NCBI GenBank assembly: GCA_965221635.1
Contig: OZ244902.1
Span: 2,418,001-2,482,000, forward strand
DNA: 64,000 nucleotides
Direction: 5' to 3'
From: JAAXHB01 sp965221635
Lineage (GTDB): Bacteria > Actinomycetota > Acidimicrobiia > Acidimicrobiales > Aldehydirespiratoraceae
The translations under genes and the position numbers were made by a program. Shown one piece after another: positions 17,887 to 26,739 of this stretch. Positions within the stretch are counted from its first letter, which is position 1. Each line of letters begins with the position of its first letter. Under the pieces are notes generated by a model that saw nothing but the letters and a program-made list of their open reading frames with translations, did not search any database and had not been told where the DNA came from.

Positions 17887-20800
17887 TCAAGCCACGAAGC
17901 CTCCGCCGGGCGGGTTGCGGGCCGGGGTGAGGCTCACTCGGTAGCTGAATGTGTACTGCCCTGGGTTGATGCGGTGGCGGGGGAGCACCCCGGGACCGCA
18001 GCTGGCGGTGCCAAGGCCGCGGTGCGCGGTGTCGATGCACACCACAAGGCCGGGGCGACGGCGCAACTCCTGCTGGTTGGCGGCGCGAAACAGATCCTCG
18101 GGCCGGTGATGAGTGGCCGAAGCGTGGAACACCGCCGGGTTCACGGCTTCAACGCGGAGGGCCTCTTGGCGTTGCGGGTCGATGAGCTCAAGCCGGCGAC
18201 AGTCGGTGCGTAGCCCGAACTCCTGGGGCACAAGGTACGGCAACTCGTCGGGGTCGGCCTCCCAGATGCCCACGAGCGCGCTGCGGTTGCGGTCGGGGTA
18301 GTTCTCGTGAGGCCCCCGCCCGTGCCATCGCAACCGCGAGAACCGCGCCGGCAGTTCGAACATCACCCCAATGCGCGGCAAGTCCCCCAGCGACGCGGGG
18401 ATTTCCACCACGTGAGTGAAAATGCTCCCGCCCGGGCCGTGCTCCACGGTCATCTCATGCGTTACCAACTCGTCGGCAGGCACCCGGTCAAGCCCCGCGT
18501 CGATCCACCGCCGCAGAGCCTTGCCTCCGATCCCAAGCCGCTCACCAAGGCCAGGCATCAACTTGAAGCCGTCATTGTCAGTAGCCGCCCGCCAAAGATT
18601 CAGCCGCGGCCGCACCAGCCCCTCAACCCCCGCCTGCAACTCCCTCCCATCAACCTCCAAGTCAGAAAGCACCCCAACCGCACCCCTCCGCGAACCGGGA
18701 TCTGCCAAATCTTGAGGTGTCTCGACCAACAGGGCGCTGTCCGCCTCAGCATCAACCGCCCGAGAAGTGCGAGTGCCCAACACCTCCCGCTCGTTCCCTT
18801 CCGAGATCGAGTCCCTGTCACCCTGGCACAAAGCGGATGATGCGTGATCAGCGGTTGGTTGGGGTGTGGCCGGTTGCGTCTGTGGTTCCGTGTGACCGTC
18901 GAAAGCACCAGGTGGAGCGTGCGTGCCTGACAGTTCCGCCGCGCTAGGCGTTGGGCGTGAACCCGACTCCGGCGGAGCAGGCGCTGCGAGTTCGATCTGG
19001 TCCCAGGCGACCACGTGGCCGGCGGGAGCAAACCAGGTGTCTTTGCGGGTCTCGAAGGTCACGGTGAGGTGAGATTCCGAGCCTGAGGGCGGCTCGAGGG
19101 CAGCCTCGGGCAGAGCCACGACTACCGCTGATTGTGCGTCGACGTTCAGATCCGGCAATTCGCCGGAGTGAGCCACCGCACCATCGAGGAGTAACTGCCA
19201 GCGGCACATGAGGTCACTCAAGTCGAGGAAGCTGCGTCGATTCTGAACCAGCAGGCCGTCCGGGTGTCGGCTCACGGCCACGGGACGGTGAACCCAGGCG
19301 ACCTCGGCGAGCGCCGGGTGCGGTTCGAGGTCGGCGGACACGAGCCCGTCGGCCACGAAATTGCCGTCGTTGGGCGTGTCCCCGAACTGCCCGCCCCAAG
19401 CCAGTCGTGTGCGCCCATCGGGGTCGGTCTGCCGCAGGGCCTGGTCTTTCCACTCCCAGATGAACCCGCCTTGCAGTCCTGGCGTGGAGTGGATCACGCC
19501 CCAGTAGTCGGCGAGAGATCCGTTGCTGTTGCCCATGGCGTGGCTGTACTCGCACATGATCAGCGGCCGCCACCCCAAGCCCGACTCGCCGTACTCGCGT
19601 ATCGCCTCAACCGAGGGATACATCGGACAAACCACGTCAGTAACCCCCTCACCCCCACCAACCCAGCCAAGAAGAGTGTCCTCAAGTTGCGCACCCGCCC
19701 CCAGCGTCGCCGCCCCCGGTGCCGTTGCCTCCAGATCGGTGGCCTGTTGCGTGGCTTCTCCCGGTGCGCCTGGCGCCTGCGGGGTTGTCTGCCGCCCCGA
19801 GGCCTGCTCGCCCGACTCCTGTTGCGGTCTCGCCCTCTGTGCGGTTGCCTCTTGCGCAGTTGCTCCCGGTGCTGTTGCTCGCGGCGCTGATGAGGCCTGC
19901 TCGGCGCTTGGCTGTCGCGTTGTGATCTCCCGGGCGGCTGCCTCCTGCGTCGGGGCCTGCTGAGCGGGAGAGTCCAGCGCGGGGGAGTGCGCGGCGATTG
20001 CCTGTTCGTAGTGGAGCGGTCGGGTGGGATCGGCGCGGCGCATCAGAGCGGCGAGGTCGACGTGGTTGGCGCCGAAGCCGCTTTCATTGCCGAGGCTCCA
20101 CAGGATCACACACGGGTGGTTGCGATCCCGTTGCACCATGCGGGCGCCCCGCGCCAGGAAGGCGTCCCGGTAGGAGGGGTCATCGCAGAGGGTGTCCCGG
20201 TGGGCGTGGCATTCGATGTTGGCCTCGTCCACCACGTAGAAGCCGAGTTCGTCGCAAAGGTCGTAGAACGTGTCGTCGTTGGGATAGTGCGATGTGCGAA
20301 CGGCATTGATGTTGTGCGCCCGCATCAGCATGAGATCCGCGCGCATGTCATCCGGGGTAACAGCCTTGCCCCGGTCGGGGTGATGATCATGCCGGTTCAC
20401 GCCACACACCGTGATCGCCTCACCGTTCACCAGAAGCTGCCGCTCACGCACTTCCACCCGCCGCAACCCCACACGCTGCCTCTCAGTGTGACCAGCCCGC
20501 CCGCCCGCATCAGTAAGCGTCGCAGTGACCGCATAAAGCCAAGGAGTCTCAGCACTCCAACACAAACCCCCCGCAACCCCCCACTCAGCAACCACTCCAA
20601 CCCGCCCCGCGTCAGCCCCCAAAGCAGCCACAGCCAACGCAGCATGCGCCACCGGGTTGGATGTAGCAGCCCCCACCTCGCCGTCTGTCTGCCCACCCCT
20701 GCCCAGCTCAACTTGAGTCCGCCCGGAGTCACCCAGCCCAAAATCAGCCCGCCCGGCGGCCACCCCATGCACTCCGGCTTGCGACGACTCTCGTTGCGCC

Positions 20801-22059
20801 AGGAGCGGCACCAAGAACTCGCGGCCGACTTGTGCCCCGGCGGGATCCTCCAGCTTGAAGCTCACCGACCACCCTTCAGGCAAGGCGTCGCCAAAGTCCA
20901 CGGTCGCGGTGGCGGCCACCATTCCCTCACCGGTGGAGGGATCGAAGTCCGAGTCCACCACAAGGTCACAGATGTGAACGGTGGGCCGCGCCTCGATCCA
21001 AACCGACCGGTGAAGCCCCGCCATCCACCACTGATCCTGGTCTTCGATGTAACTGTGAGCGGAGTAGCGAAACACCACAATCGCCAACTCCAGCACCCTG
21101 CCCTCAAGCTGCGGGGCTGCCCCGGCGTTGTGCGCAGGGCGGAGGAATGGCGCGAGGTCGTACTCGCTGGGCAGGCGGCTGTCTGTGCCGTAACCCACGA
21201 AGCGGCCGTCTAGGTACACAGCGTGCGCGCTCTCGGCTCCGGCAACGTGCAACACGATCCGCTTGTTGAGCCAATCATCGGGAAGCTGCACTGTCCGCCG
21301 GTAAACGCCGCACGGATTCCGGTCCGGCAACCGAGGCGGCGGCCCAGCAAAGGGCATCTGCACGTTGGTGTAGTGCGGGAGATCCACAAAGGTCTCCCCG
21401 AGCGAGTCGGTCAAGTCCTGCATGGTCCAGTTGCCAGGCACATCCACCACCCCCGCACCCACCCGCACTTCACCCCGCCGCGCTGCACGCGACCGCACCG
21501 CACCCAACCGCGCCCAGCGCCACCGCTCCCAACGCTGCCGCGCCCCACGCCACCGCTCCCAACGCTGCCGCGCCCCACGCTGCCGTACCCCGCCGTGGTG
21601 CGCTCCGCGCCACCGCTCCCAACGCTGCCGCAGCGCCGCACGCGACGGCGCCGCACCAGACCTTTCCCCGCCCAACGCCGAGGCGGGCACGTCCTCGGGC
21701 CGGTCAAACATCTCCAGCGACCAAGCCCCGTCCAGCACCATCCGAGCAAAGCCACGCAGCGGCACATGCATCCCCATCCGGTTGATCTCCACAACCGAAG
21801 GATCCCCCCAAGCCTCAATCCCACCCACCCCCGTCAGCCCACTCGCGGCGTGGCCATGCGCCGCGTCACCGAACTGCGCGTCACTGAGCGCCGGGTGACC
21901 AGCGGTGCCGTGAACGGCTGCGGTGTGACCGGCCGAGGAGACACCTGCTGCGGTGTCACCCCGCGGGGTGTGACCTGCTCTGGCGTCACCGGGCATGGCG
22001 AGGCCTCCGCACCGGCGAGAAGTTACACAACCTTGCCGGGCCGCGTTCGGGGAGCACAC
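17887..22059 (-). CDS. beta-galactosidase, glycoside hydrolase family 2 (LacZ type) with low-complexity inserts
   Basis: 1,390 residues from ATG 22059, versus about 1,020 for E. coli LacZ; ATG 21996 and later starts are possible because the first 80 residues are repetitive. The GH2 core is intact: VVEINRMGMHVPL, DGAWSLEMF, GVNRHDHHPDRGKAV, the acid/base Glu in SLGNESGFG (near 659), the nucleophile in IMCEYSHAMGNSNG (near 836), and the C-terminal lid domain with RWHGRGPHENYPDR. The extra length comes from inserts at about residues 133-200 (Arg/Trp-rich, RQRWERWRGA repeats), 420-500, 690-806 (Ala/Gln/Thr-rich) and 1025-1123 (Pro/Ser-rich). It probably hydrolyses lactose-like galactosides. It is convergent to the GH36 operon. 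Confidence 0.92.
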   Translation of the reverse strand: MCSPNAARQGCVTSRRCGGLAMPGDARAGHTPRGDTAAGVSSAGHTAAVHGTAGHPALSDAQFGDAAHGHAASGLTGVGGIEAWGDPSVVEINRMGMHVPLRGFARMVLDGAWSLEMFDRPEDVPASALGGERSGAAPSRAALRQRWERWRGAHHGGVRQRGARQRWERWRGARQRWERWRWARLGAVRSRAARRGEVRVGAGVVDVPGNWTMQDLTDSLGETFVDLPHYTNVQMPFAGPPPRLPDRNPCGVYRRTVQLPDDWLNKRIVLHVAGAESAHAVYLDGRFVGYGTDSRLPSEYDLAPFLRPAHNAGAAPQLEGRVLELAIVVFRYSAHSYIEDQDQWWMAGLHRSVWIEARPTVHICDLVVDSDFDPSTGEGMVAATATVDFGDALPEGWSVSFKLEDPAGAQVGREFLVPLLAQRESSQAGVHGVAAGRADFGLGDSGRTQVELGRGGQTDGEVGAATSNPVAHAALAVAALGADAGRVGVVAEWGVAGGLCWSAETPWLYAVTATLTDAGGRAGHTERQRVGLRRVEVRERQLLVNGEAITVCGVNRHDHHPDRGKAVTPDDMRADLMLMRAHNINAVRTSHYPNDDTFYDLCDELGFYVVDEANIECHAHRDTLCDDPSYRDAFLARGARMVQRDRNHPCVILWSLGNESGFGANHVDLAALMRRADPTRPLHYEQAIAAHSPALDSPAQQAPTQEAAAREITTRQPSAEQASSAPRATAPGATAQEATAQRARPQQESGEQASGRQTTPQAPGAPGEATQQATDLEATAPGAATLGAGAQLEDTLLGWVGGGEGVTDVVCPMYPSVEAIREYGESGLGWRPLIMCEYSHAMGNSNGSLADYWGVIHSTPGLQGGFIWEWKDQALRQTDPDGRTRLAWGGQFGDTPNDGNFVADGLVSADLEPHPALAEVAWVHRPVAVSRHPDGLLVQNRRSFLDLSDLMCRWQLLLDGAVAHSGELPDLNVDAQSAVVVALPEAALEPPSGSESHLTVTFETRKDTWFAPAGHVVAWDQIELAAPAPPESGSRPTPSAAELSGTHAPPGAFDGHTEPQTQPATPQPTADHASSALCQGDRDSISEGNEREVLGTRTSRAVDAEADSALLVETPQDLADPGSRRGAVGVLSDLEVDGRELQAGVEGLVRPRLNLWRAATDNDGFKLMPGLGERLGIGGKALRRWIDAGLDRVPADELVTHEMTVEHGPGGSIFTHVVEIPASLGDLPRIGVMFELPARFSRLRWHGRGPHENYPDRNRSALVGIWEADPDELPYLVPQEFGLRTDCRRLELIDPQRQEALRVEAVNPAVFHASATHHRPEDLFRAANQQELRRRPGLVVCIDTAHRGLGTASCGPGVLPRHRINPGQYTFSYRVSLTPARNPPGGGFVA
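21521..21632 (-). repeat. 30-bp in-frame repeat inside beta-galactosidase
   Basis: A 30-bp unit occurs twice back to back (21521-21550 and 21551-21580) and again from 21611 for at least 20 bp. On the coding strand it encodes RQRWERWRGA. It lies in the N-terminal insert of the lacZ-like gene and keeps the reading frame. Confidence 0.9.
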
Positions 22060-22128
22060 TCTCTGCCTCAGCCGTTGAGCACCGGTCGGTGTTCGGGACG
22101 GGGATCGGGGCAGTCATCCCGGCGGTGG

Positions 22129-23958
22129 TCATGGCACTGCTTCCTTCGCTGGGTGGGTGGTCCACTTGCCGTCGGGGTGGTGCTTGAGGAAGAGGTCACG
22201 GTCGTGGATCTTGTTGTGGTCTCGGTGGCACACCAAGGCCAGGTTGTCGATGTTGCTGTGCCCGCCGTGCTGCCATGGCACGATGTGGTGCGCATAGCAG
22301 TGCTGGGGGCTGGTTCCGCACAGCACGCAACCTCCGTCCCGGGCCAGAAGCGCCTTCCATTGGGCGTCGCTGGCGCTGCGTCGTCGCCTTCCGAGCCAAA
22401 GTGGCTGCCCACGGGTGTCGAACAACAATCCGTACAGGTCGGCGGTGCAGCCGATCCGTTCCAACTCCTTTCGGGACACGGGACCGGTTCCGGGTATGTG
22501 CCCTCCCGAGTCGGGATCCTCACCATTCAGCGCGTCGAGTTGGGCAAGCACCACGATCTTGTGACGCTTGCTCAAAGTCCCAGCAGTACCGGCAGTACCA
22601 CAAACGCATCCCCGCCGTACCGACCCGTTCGTCCGTGGATGGCTTGCGCCCTCCTTGGGCAAATCTGCATCGTCCACAACCTGACTGGCCTCACCACCCG
22701 GCACCCCTTCAGGAGTGTCGAGCAGACCCGACTGCACGGAATGCGTCGCCTCATGATCGCTCCCGCCAACCGGCGCCACTCCAGGCAAGTCCGGCACACC
22801 CGGACTACCGGGCAAGGAATCCACCGTCCCAGGCACACCCTCCATCAATGCATGCGCCCCGATCACTGGATCGTCCCCGTCAAGCACAGCGCCCTCAGCT
22901 TCACCGAACAGTGAGGCCGCCACCGCACCAACAGGCTCCAGAACCGGAGTCCCGCGCCCCCCGCCACGGCCTGCATCGACATTCCCGTCATCGTTTGCGG
23001 CCTCTGGTGCCGCTCTGGGTGCGCTCACTGGTGCTGCGCCGCCATTCGCGCCTACAGGTATGCCCTCCGGAACCGGGTATGGATCTGCGCCGCAGGGTGG
23101 GGCACCACCGCTCCTTCCCCGGGCGGGGGAAGTGCCCGCAGCCATGGCTCCGGCTCCGTCCACAGCCGCAGCCCCGGTTGCGCCGAACAAGTCACCGGCC
23201 TCGCCTGCCGGAACGGGGTTGCCGGCGCAGGTGTCGTCGTGGGCGGGTGGCGGAGGCACGGGTTCGATCCCCAGGAGCACCAGGAGGGCGTCGTAGCGGT
23301 ATTGAGACCAGGTGAGTTCGTGGTTGGGGTTGTCTCGCCCGCCGTTGGCCGTGTGGAGCTTGGTGGCCATGTCGTTGATCACGGCTTCGATCTGGGCGCC
23401 CGTGATGAGATCGCCCTGTGCGATGGCTCGGATCATTCGGTCGTCCGTGCGGAAGATGCGCAGGCTGCGAGCCGCACGGGCCCGTTCGTGAGCGGCTTGC
23501 ACGTCGTCGTCGTCCTGATGAAGGCGAGTCCACTTGGCGGTGCGGTGACGGGCAAGGTCTGCCGGAGTGTCAACTATCGCGTCCAACAGCGACGTGTCGG
23601 CGTCCACCGCTTGCGGGCTGGTGCTCTCAGCCGCTCCAGCAAGCGCATCGACATGTTCGGCGGTGATGCGCCCGTCCGACAGTGCCTCCGCGGCGTTTGG
23701 CATCTGTTCGAGCACGGCGCCACGCCTGGCACGGCGCTTGGCCTCGGCACGGGAACATCCGGTGGCCTCGCGCACCGCCTCGGCGGGATCCCGCCGGGTG
23801 GCCGTGGCGATCGCCGCCGCAATGCGTGCGTCCCGTGCGTCGAGCGCACTCCGCACACGGGCCATCTCGGCAGCCTCGGTGCGCAGGTCCCCAGCGGCAA
23901 GCCCCGATGTGAGCGGCTCGTTCAGCCACCCAACTATGGTGCGAGTTCGAGATTTCAT
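22129..23958 (-). CDS. DUF222 / HNH endonuclease domain protein
   Basis: 609 residues from ATG 23958 (MKSRTRTIVGW); the frame is open to 24138 but that part does not look coding. The N-terminal half (residues 1 to about 240) matches the DUF222/13E12 family common in Actinobacteria (ATGCSRAEAKRRAR, LSDGRITAEHVDALA, DRMIRAIAQGDLITGAQIE). The C-terminus has an HNH nuclease centre, with CVLCGT, YAHHIVPWQHGG and NLALVCHRDHNKIHD supplying the Cys pairs and His residues. The two are joined by a Gly/Ala/Pro-rich low-complexity stretch of about 200 residues, longer than I would expect. These genes are often multicopy and may be mobile. The cellular role is not established. Confidence 0.85.
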   Translation of the reverse strand: MKSRTRTIVGWLNEPLTSGLAAGDLRTEAAEMARVRSALDARDARIAAAIATATRRDPAEAVREATGCSRAEAKRRARRGAVLEQMPNAAEALSDGRITAEHVDALAGAAESTSPQAVDADTSLLDAIVDTPADLARHRTAKWTRLHQDDDDVQAAHERARAARSLRIFRTDDRMIRAIAQGDLITGAQIEAVINDMATKLHTANGGRDNPNHELTWSQYRYDALLVLLGIEPVPPPPAHDDTCAGNPVPAGEAGDLFGATGAAAVDGAGAMAAGTSPARGRSGGAPPCGADPYPVPEGIPVGANGGAAPVSAPRAAPEAANDDGNVDAGRGGGRGTPVLEPVGAVAASLFGEAEGAVLDGDDPVIGAHALMEGVPGTVDSLPGSPGVPDLPGVAPVGGSDHEATHSVQSGLLDTPEGVPGGEASQVVDDADLPKEGASHPRTNGSVRRGCVCGTAGTAGTLSKRHKIVVLAQLDALNGEDPDSGGHIPGTGPVSRKELERIGCTADLYGLLFDTRGQPLWLGRRRRSASDAQWKALLARDGGCVLCGTSPQHCYAHHIVPWQHGGHSNIDNLALVCHRDHNKIHDRDLFLKHHPDGKWTTHPAKEAVP

Positions 23959-24476
23959 GTGTAAAACCATATCAATTCCCTGTGACACTACCAACCAGTG
24001 TTCGTAAGAAATCTCCAGCCGGAGACCCCCACCAACACCCCTATCCGGTGGACCTCCAGTCAACCACCACCCTGTGACACCCTCCCAGGATCCCCCGGGT
24101 CGGCACCAGATGGAACGCCTGCCGTGCCTCCCATCCAACCACCACCCTGTGACACCACCCCCACACGCTCGGCGCCTCGCGGCTGCCCATCCACCATCCG
24201 GACTACATCAGTCTCACCCTGCGCACCGGCCCGGAGGCTGAAGTAGCGCTCGACAGCGCACGTTGGCTGCCCGGCCGCCACTTCGAGTTCGAAGGGCCAT
24301 CCAGCGAAGCGGTGGGTGCTCGGGGCAGGTGCTGCGGTAGGAGCCTCCAGGGCTTTGGCGCCGGAGAGCCGACCGCCGAACGGCACCGGGCCAGAGACGC
24401 CCGCAGTGCCCAAGCCGTCCGTCCCAATGCGGGGAGGCGAAGAGGTGGGCGCTGGGAGGGGAAGTTGGGGGGTGGG
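23959..24476. other. non-coding stretch with short direct repeats and a possible gene remnant
   Basis: This stretch of over 500 bp lies between the divergent HNH gene and uvrB. It holds two exact 21-bp direct repeats (24061-24081 and 24136-24156), each containing CCACCCTGTGACACC, plus a third shorter CCCTGTGACAC at 23978-23988. In the plus frame starting after the TGA at 24150 there is a protein-like run around 24201-24310 (DYISLTLRTGPEAEVALDS, then ARWLPGRHFEFEG) that fades into low complexity. It has no start codon or ribosome-binding site and may be a gene remnant. No RNA gene recognised. Confidence 0.45.
24061..24156. repeat. 21-bp direct repeat pair, 75 bp apart
   Basis: The 21 bases at 24061-24081 recur exactly at 24136-24156; the shared core is CCACCCTGTGACACC. 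A partial third copy (CCCTGTGACAC) is at 23978, close to the HNH gene start. Possible protein-binding sites or remnants of duplication. Confidence 0.7.
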
Positions 24477-24482
24477 TAGCAT
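24477..24482 (+). promoter_or_regulatory. TAGCAT -10 box of uvrB, leaderless arrangement
   Basis: TAGCAT is followed by 8 nt and then ATG 24491, the spacing expected for transcription starting at the start codon. No SOS box was recognised in the upstream 100 bp. Confidence 0.5.
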
Positions 24483-24490
24483 CGGATTTG

Positions 24491-26566
24491 ATGGCGCCGG
24501 TTACTCAACCTAGTGACCGTCGTCCTTTTGAGGTGGTGGCGCCCTTCGAGCCGGCAGGCGACCAGCCCAAGGCGATCGCAGCGCTGGCCGAGGGGGTGGC
24601 CCGGGGCGACAGGTTCCAGACCCTCCTGGGGATCACCGGGTCGGGCAAGAGCGCCACCATCGCCTGGACCATCGAGAAGGCCCAGCGGCCCACCATCGTG
24701 CTGGCCCCCAACAAGTCCCTCGCGGCGCAGCTCGCCAACGAACTACGGGAACTGCTGCCCAACAACCGGGTGGAGTACTTCGTGAGTTACTACGACTACT
24801 ACCAGCCCGAGGCGTACATGCCCGCCAGCGACACCTACATAGAAAAGGACTCGTCGGTGAACGACGAGATAGACCGCCTCCGCCACTCGGCCACGTCGTC
24901 GCTGCTCACCCGGCGAGACACGGTGGTGGTGTGCTCCGTGTCGGCAATTTACGGCCTCGGCTCGCCCGAGGAATACGAAACCCAACTACTGGTGCTGCGC
25001 TGCGGCGAGGAATACGACCAACGGTCGATGCTGCGACGCCTGGTGGACATGCAATACGAGCGCAACGACATGAACCTCACCAGAGGCAAGTTCCGAGTGC
25101 GCGGCGACACCATCGAAATCCACCCCGCGTATGACGAAACGGCGGTGCGGGTGGCCATGTTCGGCGACGAGATCGAACAAATCACAGTGCTGGATCCCGT
25201 AACCGGCGAACGCCTCGAAACCCTGGAGGATCTGGTGGTGTTCCCGGCCACCCATTACGCCACCTCCGAGGAGACAATGCAGCGCGCCATGGAGCGCATA
25301 GAGGTGGAACTCGCCGAGCGCCTCGCCTTCTTCGAGCAGGAGAACAAACTCCTGGAAGCCCAACGCCTGCGAATGCGCACCACCTACGACCTCGAAATGA
25401 TGAACGAACTCGGCTTCTGCAACGGCATCGAGAACTACTCGGCCCCCATAGACGGCCGCGGCCCCGGCGAACCGCCGTACACGCTGCTCGACTACTTCCC
25501 CGACGATTTCCTGATGGTGATAGACGAGTCGCACGTGGCGGTGCCCCAACTGCACGGCCAGTACGAAGGCGACCGCAGCCGCAAGGAAACCCTCATCGAT
25601 CACGGCTTCCGACTGCCGTCCGCCGCGGACAACCGTCCCCTGCGGTTCGACGAAGTGATGTCCAGGCTCAACCAGGTGATCTTCATGTCGGCCACACCAG
25701 GCAACTTCGAGATCAGCGTGTCCGACCAGGTGGTGGAACAGATCCTGCGCCCAACCGGGCTGGTTGATCCCGAAGTGGTGGTGAAACCCACCAAAGGCCA
25801 GATCGACGACCTGCAGGAACTGATCAAAACCCGCGTGGACGCCGATCAGCGGGTGCTGGTGACCACACTCACCAAGAAAATGGCCGAAGACCTCACCGAC
25901 TACCTGCTCGAACTAGGCCTGCGGGTTCGTTACCTGCACAGCGAGGTGGACACCGTGCAGCGCATCGAGATCCTGCGCGACCTGCGCCTGGGGGAGTTCG
26001 ACGTGCTGGTGGGAATCAACCTGTTGCGCGAGGGACTCGACCTGCCCGAGGTGTCACTGGTGGCGATCCTCGACGCAGACAAGGAAGGATTCCTGCGCAG
26101 CGAAACCTCGCTGATCCAAACCATCGGCCGGGCCGCCCGAAACGTGGAGGGACAGGTGGTGATGTACGCCGACCAGCTAACCGAAGCCATGCGGCGGGCG
26201 ATCGCCGAAACGAACCGCCGCCGGGCGCTGCAAACCGCCCACAACGAAGCCCACGGAATCGACCCCACCACCATCCGCAAAGCCGTCACCGACATTTTGG
26301 CGATGATCCGTCCCGAGCGTGAAACGGTGCCCGCACCAGAGGCAGGCGTGGGAGGCGGCGGCACACTCGCACTGAAACGCCGCCAAGCCGCCTCGGCCTC
26401 CACGCTCACCACAGTGGAGGGATTGCCCGACGCCGAACTGGAGCGCCTCATAAGGGTGCTCGAAGAAGAAATGCAGGAAGCCGCCGCCGAACTTCGCTTC
26501 GAGTACGCCGCCCGCCTGAGAGACGAAGTGAAAGACCTCCGCCGAGAACTCAGAGAACTCCGTTGA
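24491..26566 (+). CDS. uvrB: excinuclease ABC subunit B
   Basis: 691 residues from ATG 24491; an upstream TTG at 24488 is less likely given the TAGCAT box. UvrB receives damaged DNA from UvrA, verifies the lesion and recruits UvrC. Seen features are the Walker A GITGSGKS, the beta-hairpin segment YYDYYQPEAYMPASDTYIEK that inserts between strands, the DEAD-type VIDESHVAVPQ, helicase motif VGINLLREGLDLPEVSLVAI, motif VI QTIGRAARN, and a C-terminal UVR domain (LERLIRVLEEEMQEAAAELR) that contacts UvrC. Length is normal. All three uvr genes lie within 10 kb here, interrupted only by a TPP enzyme gene. Confidence 0.97.
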   Translation: MAPVTQPSDRRPFEVVAPFEPAGDQPKAIAALAEGVARGDRFQTLLGITGSGKSATIAWTIEKAQRPTIVLAPNKSLAAQLANELRELLPNNRVEYFVSYYDYYQPEAYMPASDTYIEKDSSVNDEIDRLRHSATSSLLTRRDTVVVCSVSAIYGLGSPEEYETQLLVLRCGEEYDQRSMLRRLVDMQYERNDMNLTRGKFRVRGDTIEIHPAYDETAVRVAMFGDEIEQITVLDPVTGERLETLEDLVVFPATHYATSEETMQRAMERIEVELAERLAFFEQENKLLEAQRLRMRTTYDLEMMNELGFCNGIENYSAPIDGRGPGEPPYTLLDYFPDDFLMVIDESHVAVPQLHGQYEGDRSRKETLIDHGFRLPSAADNRPLRFDEVMSRLNQVIFMSATPGNFEISVSDQVVEQILRPTGLVDPEVVVKPTKGQIDDLQELIKTRVDADQRVLVTTLTKKMAEDLTDYLLELGLRVRYLHSEVDTVQRIEILRDLRLGEFDVLVGINLLREGLDLPEVSLVAILDADKEGFLRSETSLIQTIGRAARNVEGQVVMYADQLTEAMRRAIAETNRRRALQTAHNEAHGIDPTTIRKAVTDILAMIRPERETVPAPEAGVGGGGTLALKRRQAASASTLTTVEGLPDAELERLIRVLEEEMQEAAAELRFEYAARLRDEVKDLRRELRELR

Positions 26567-26631
26567 GCGGCAATCACCGTCGTGTCGGTTTGGCGGGCCG
26601 GCACGCAGCCGCCTAGGAAAGCAACACCCAC

Positions 26632-26727
26632 GAAGCACGCCACACGCCGCACGCCACACGAAGCACCGCACACGACACGCCGCACGAAGCTGCACACACG
26701 AAACGCCGCCGTCAACATGCCGCACAC
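26632..26727. repeat. 14-bp minisatellite upstream of the AceE-like gene
   Basis: Seven degenerate units with a 14-bp period (one is 12 bp): GAAGCACGCCACAC, GCCGCACGCCACAC, GAAGCACCGCACAC, GACACGCCGCAC, GAAGCTGCACACAC, and two more divergent ones. The array fills the leader between uvrB and the next gene and ends immediately before its GAAAGG ribosome-binding site. Confidence 0.85.
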
Positions 26728-26739
26728 GAAAGGACTGCG

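Noticed and set aside
19987..22914. Plus-strand frames of 408 and 563 codons opposite beta-galactosidase and the HNH gene
   Set aside because: The minus strand carries the GH2 catalytic motifs and the HNH centre; the plus products are Pro/Arg/Thr low complexity.
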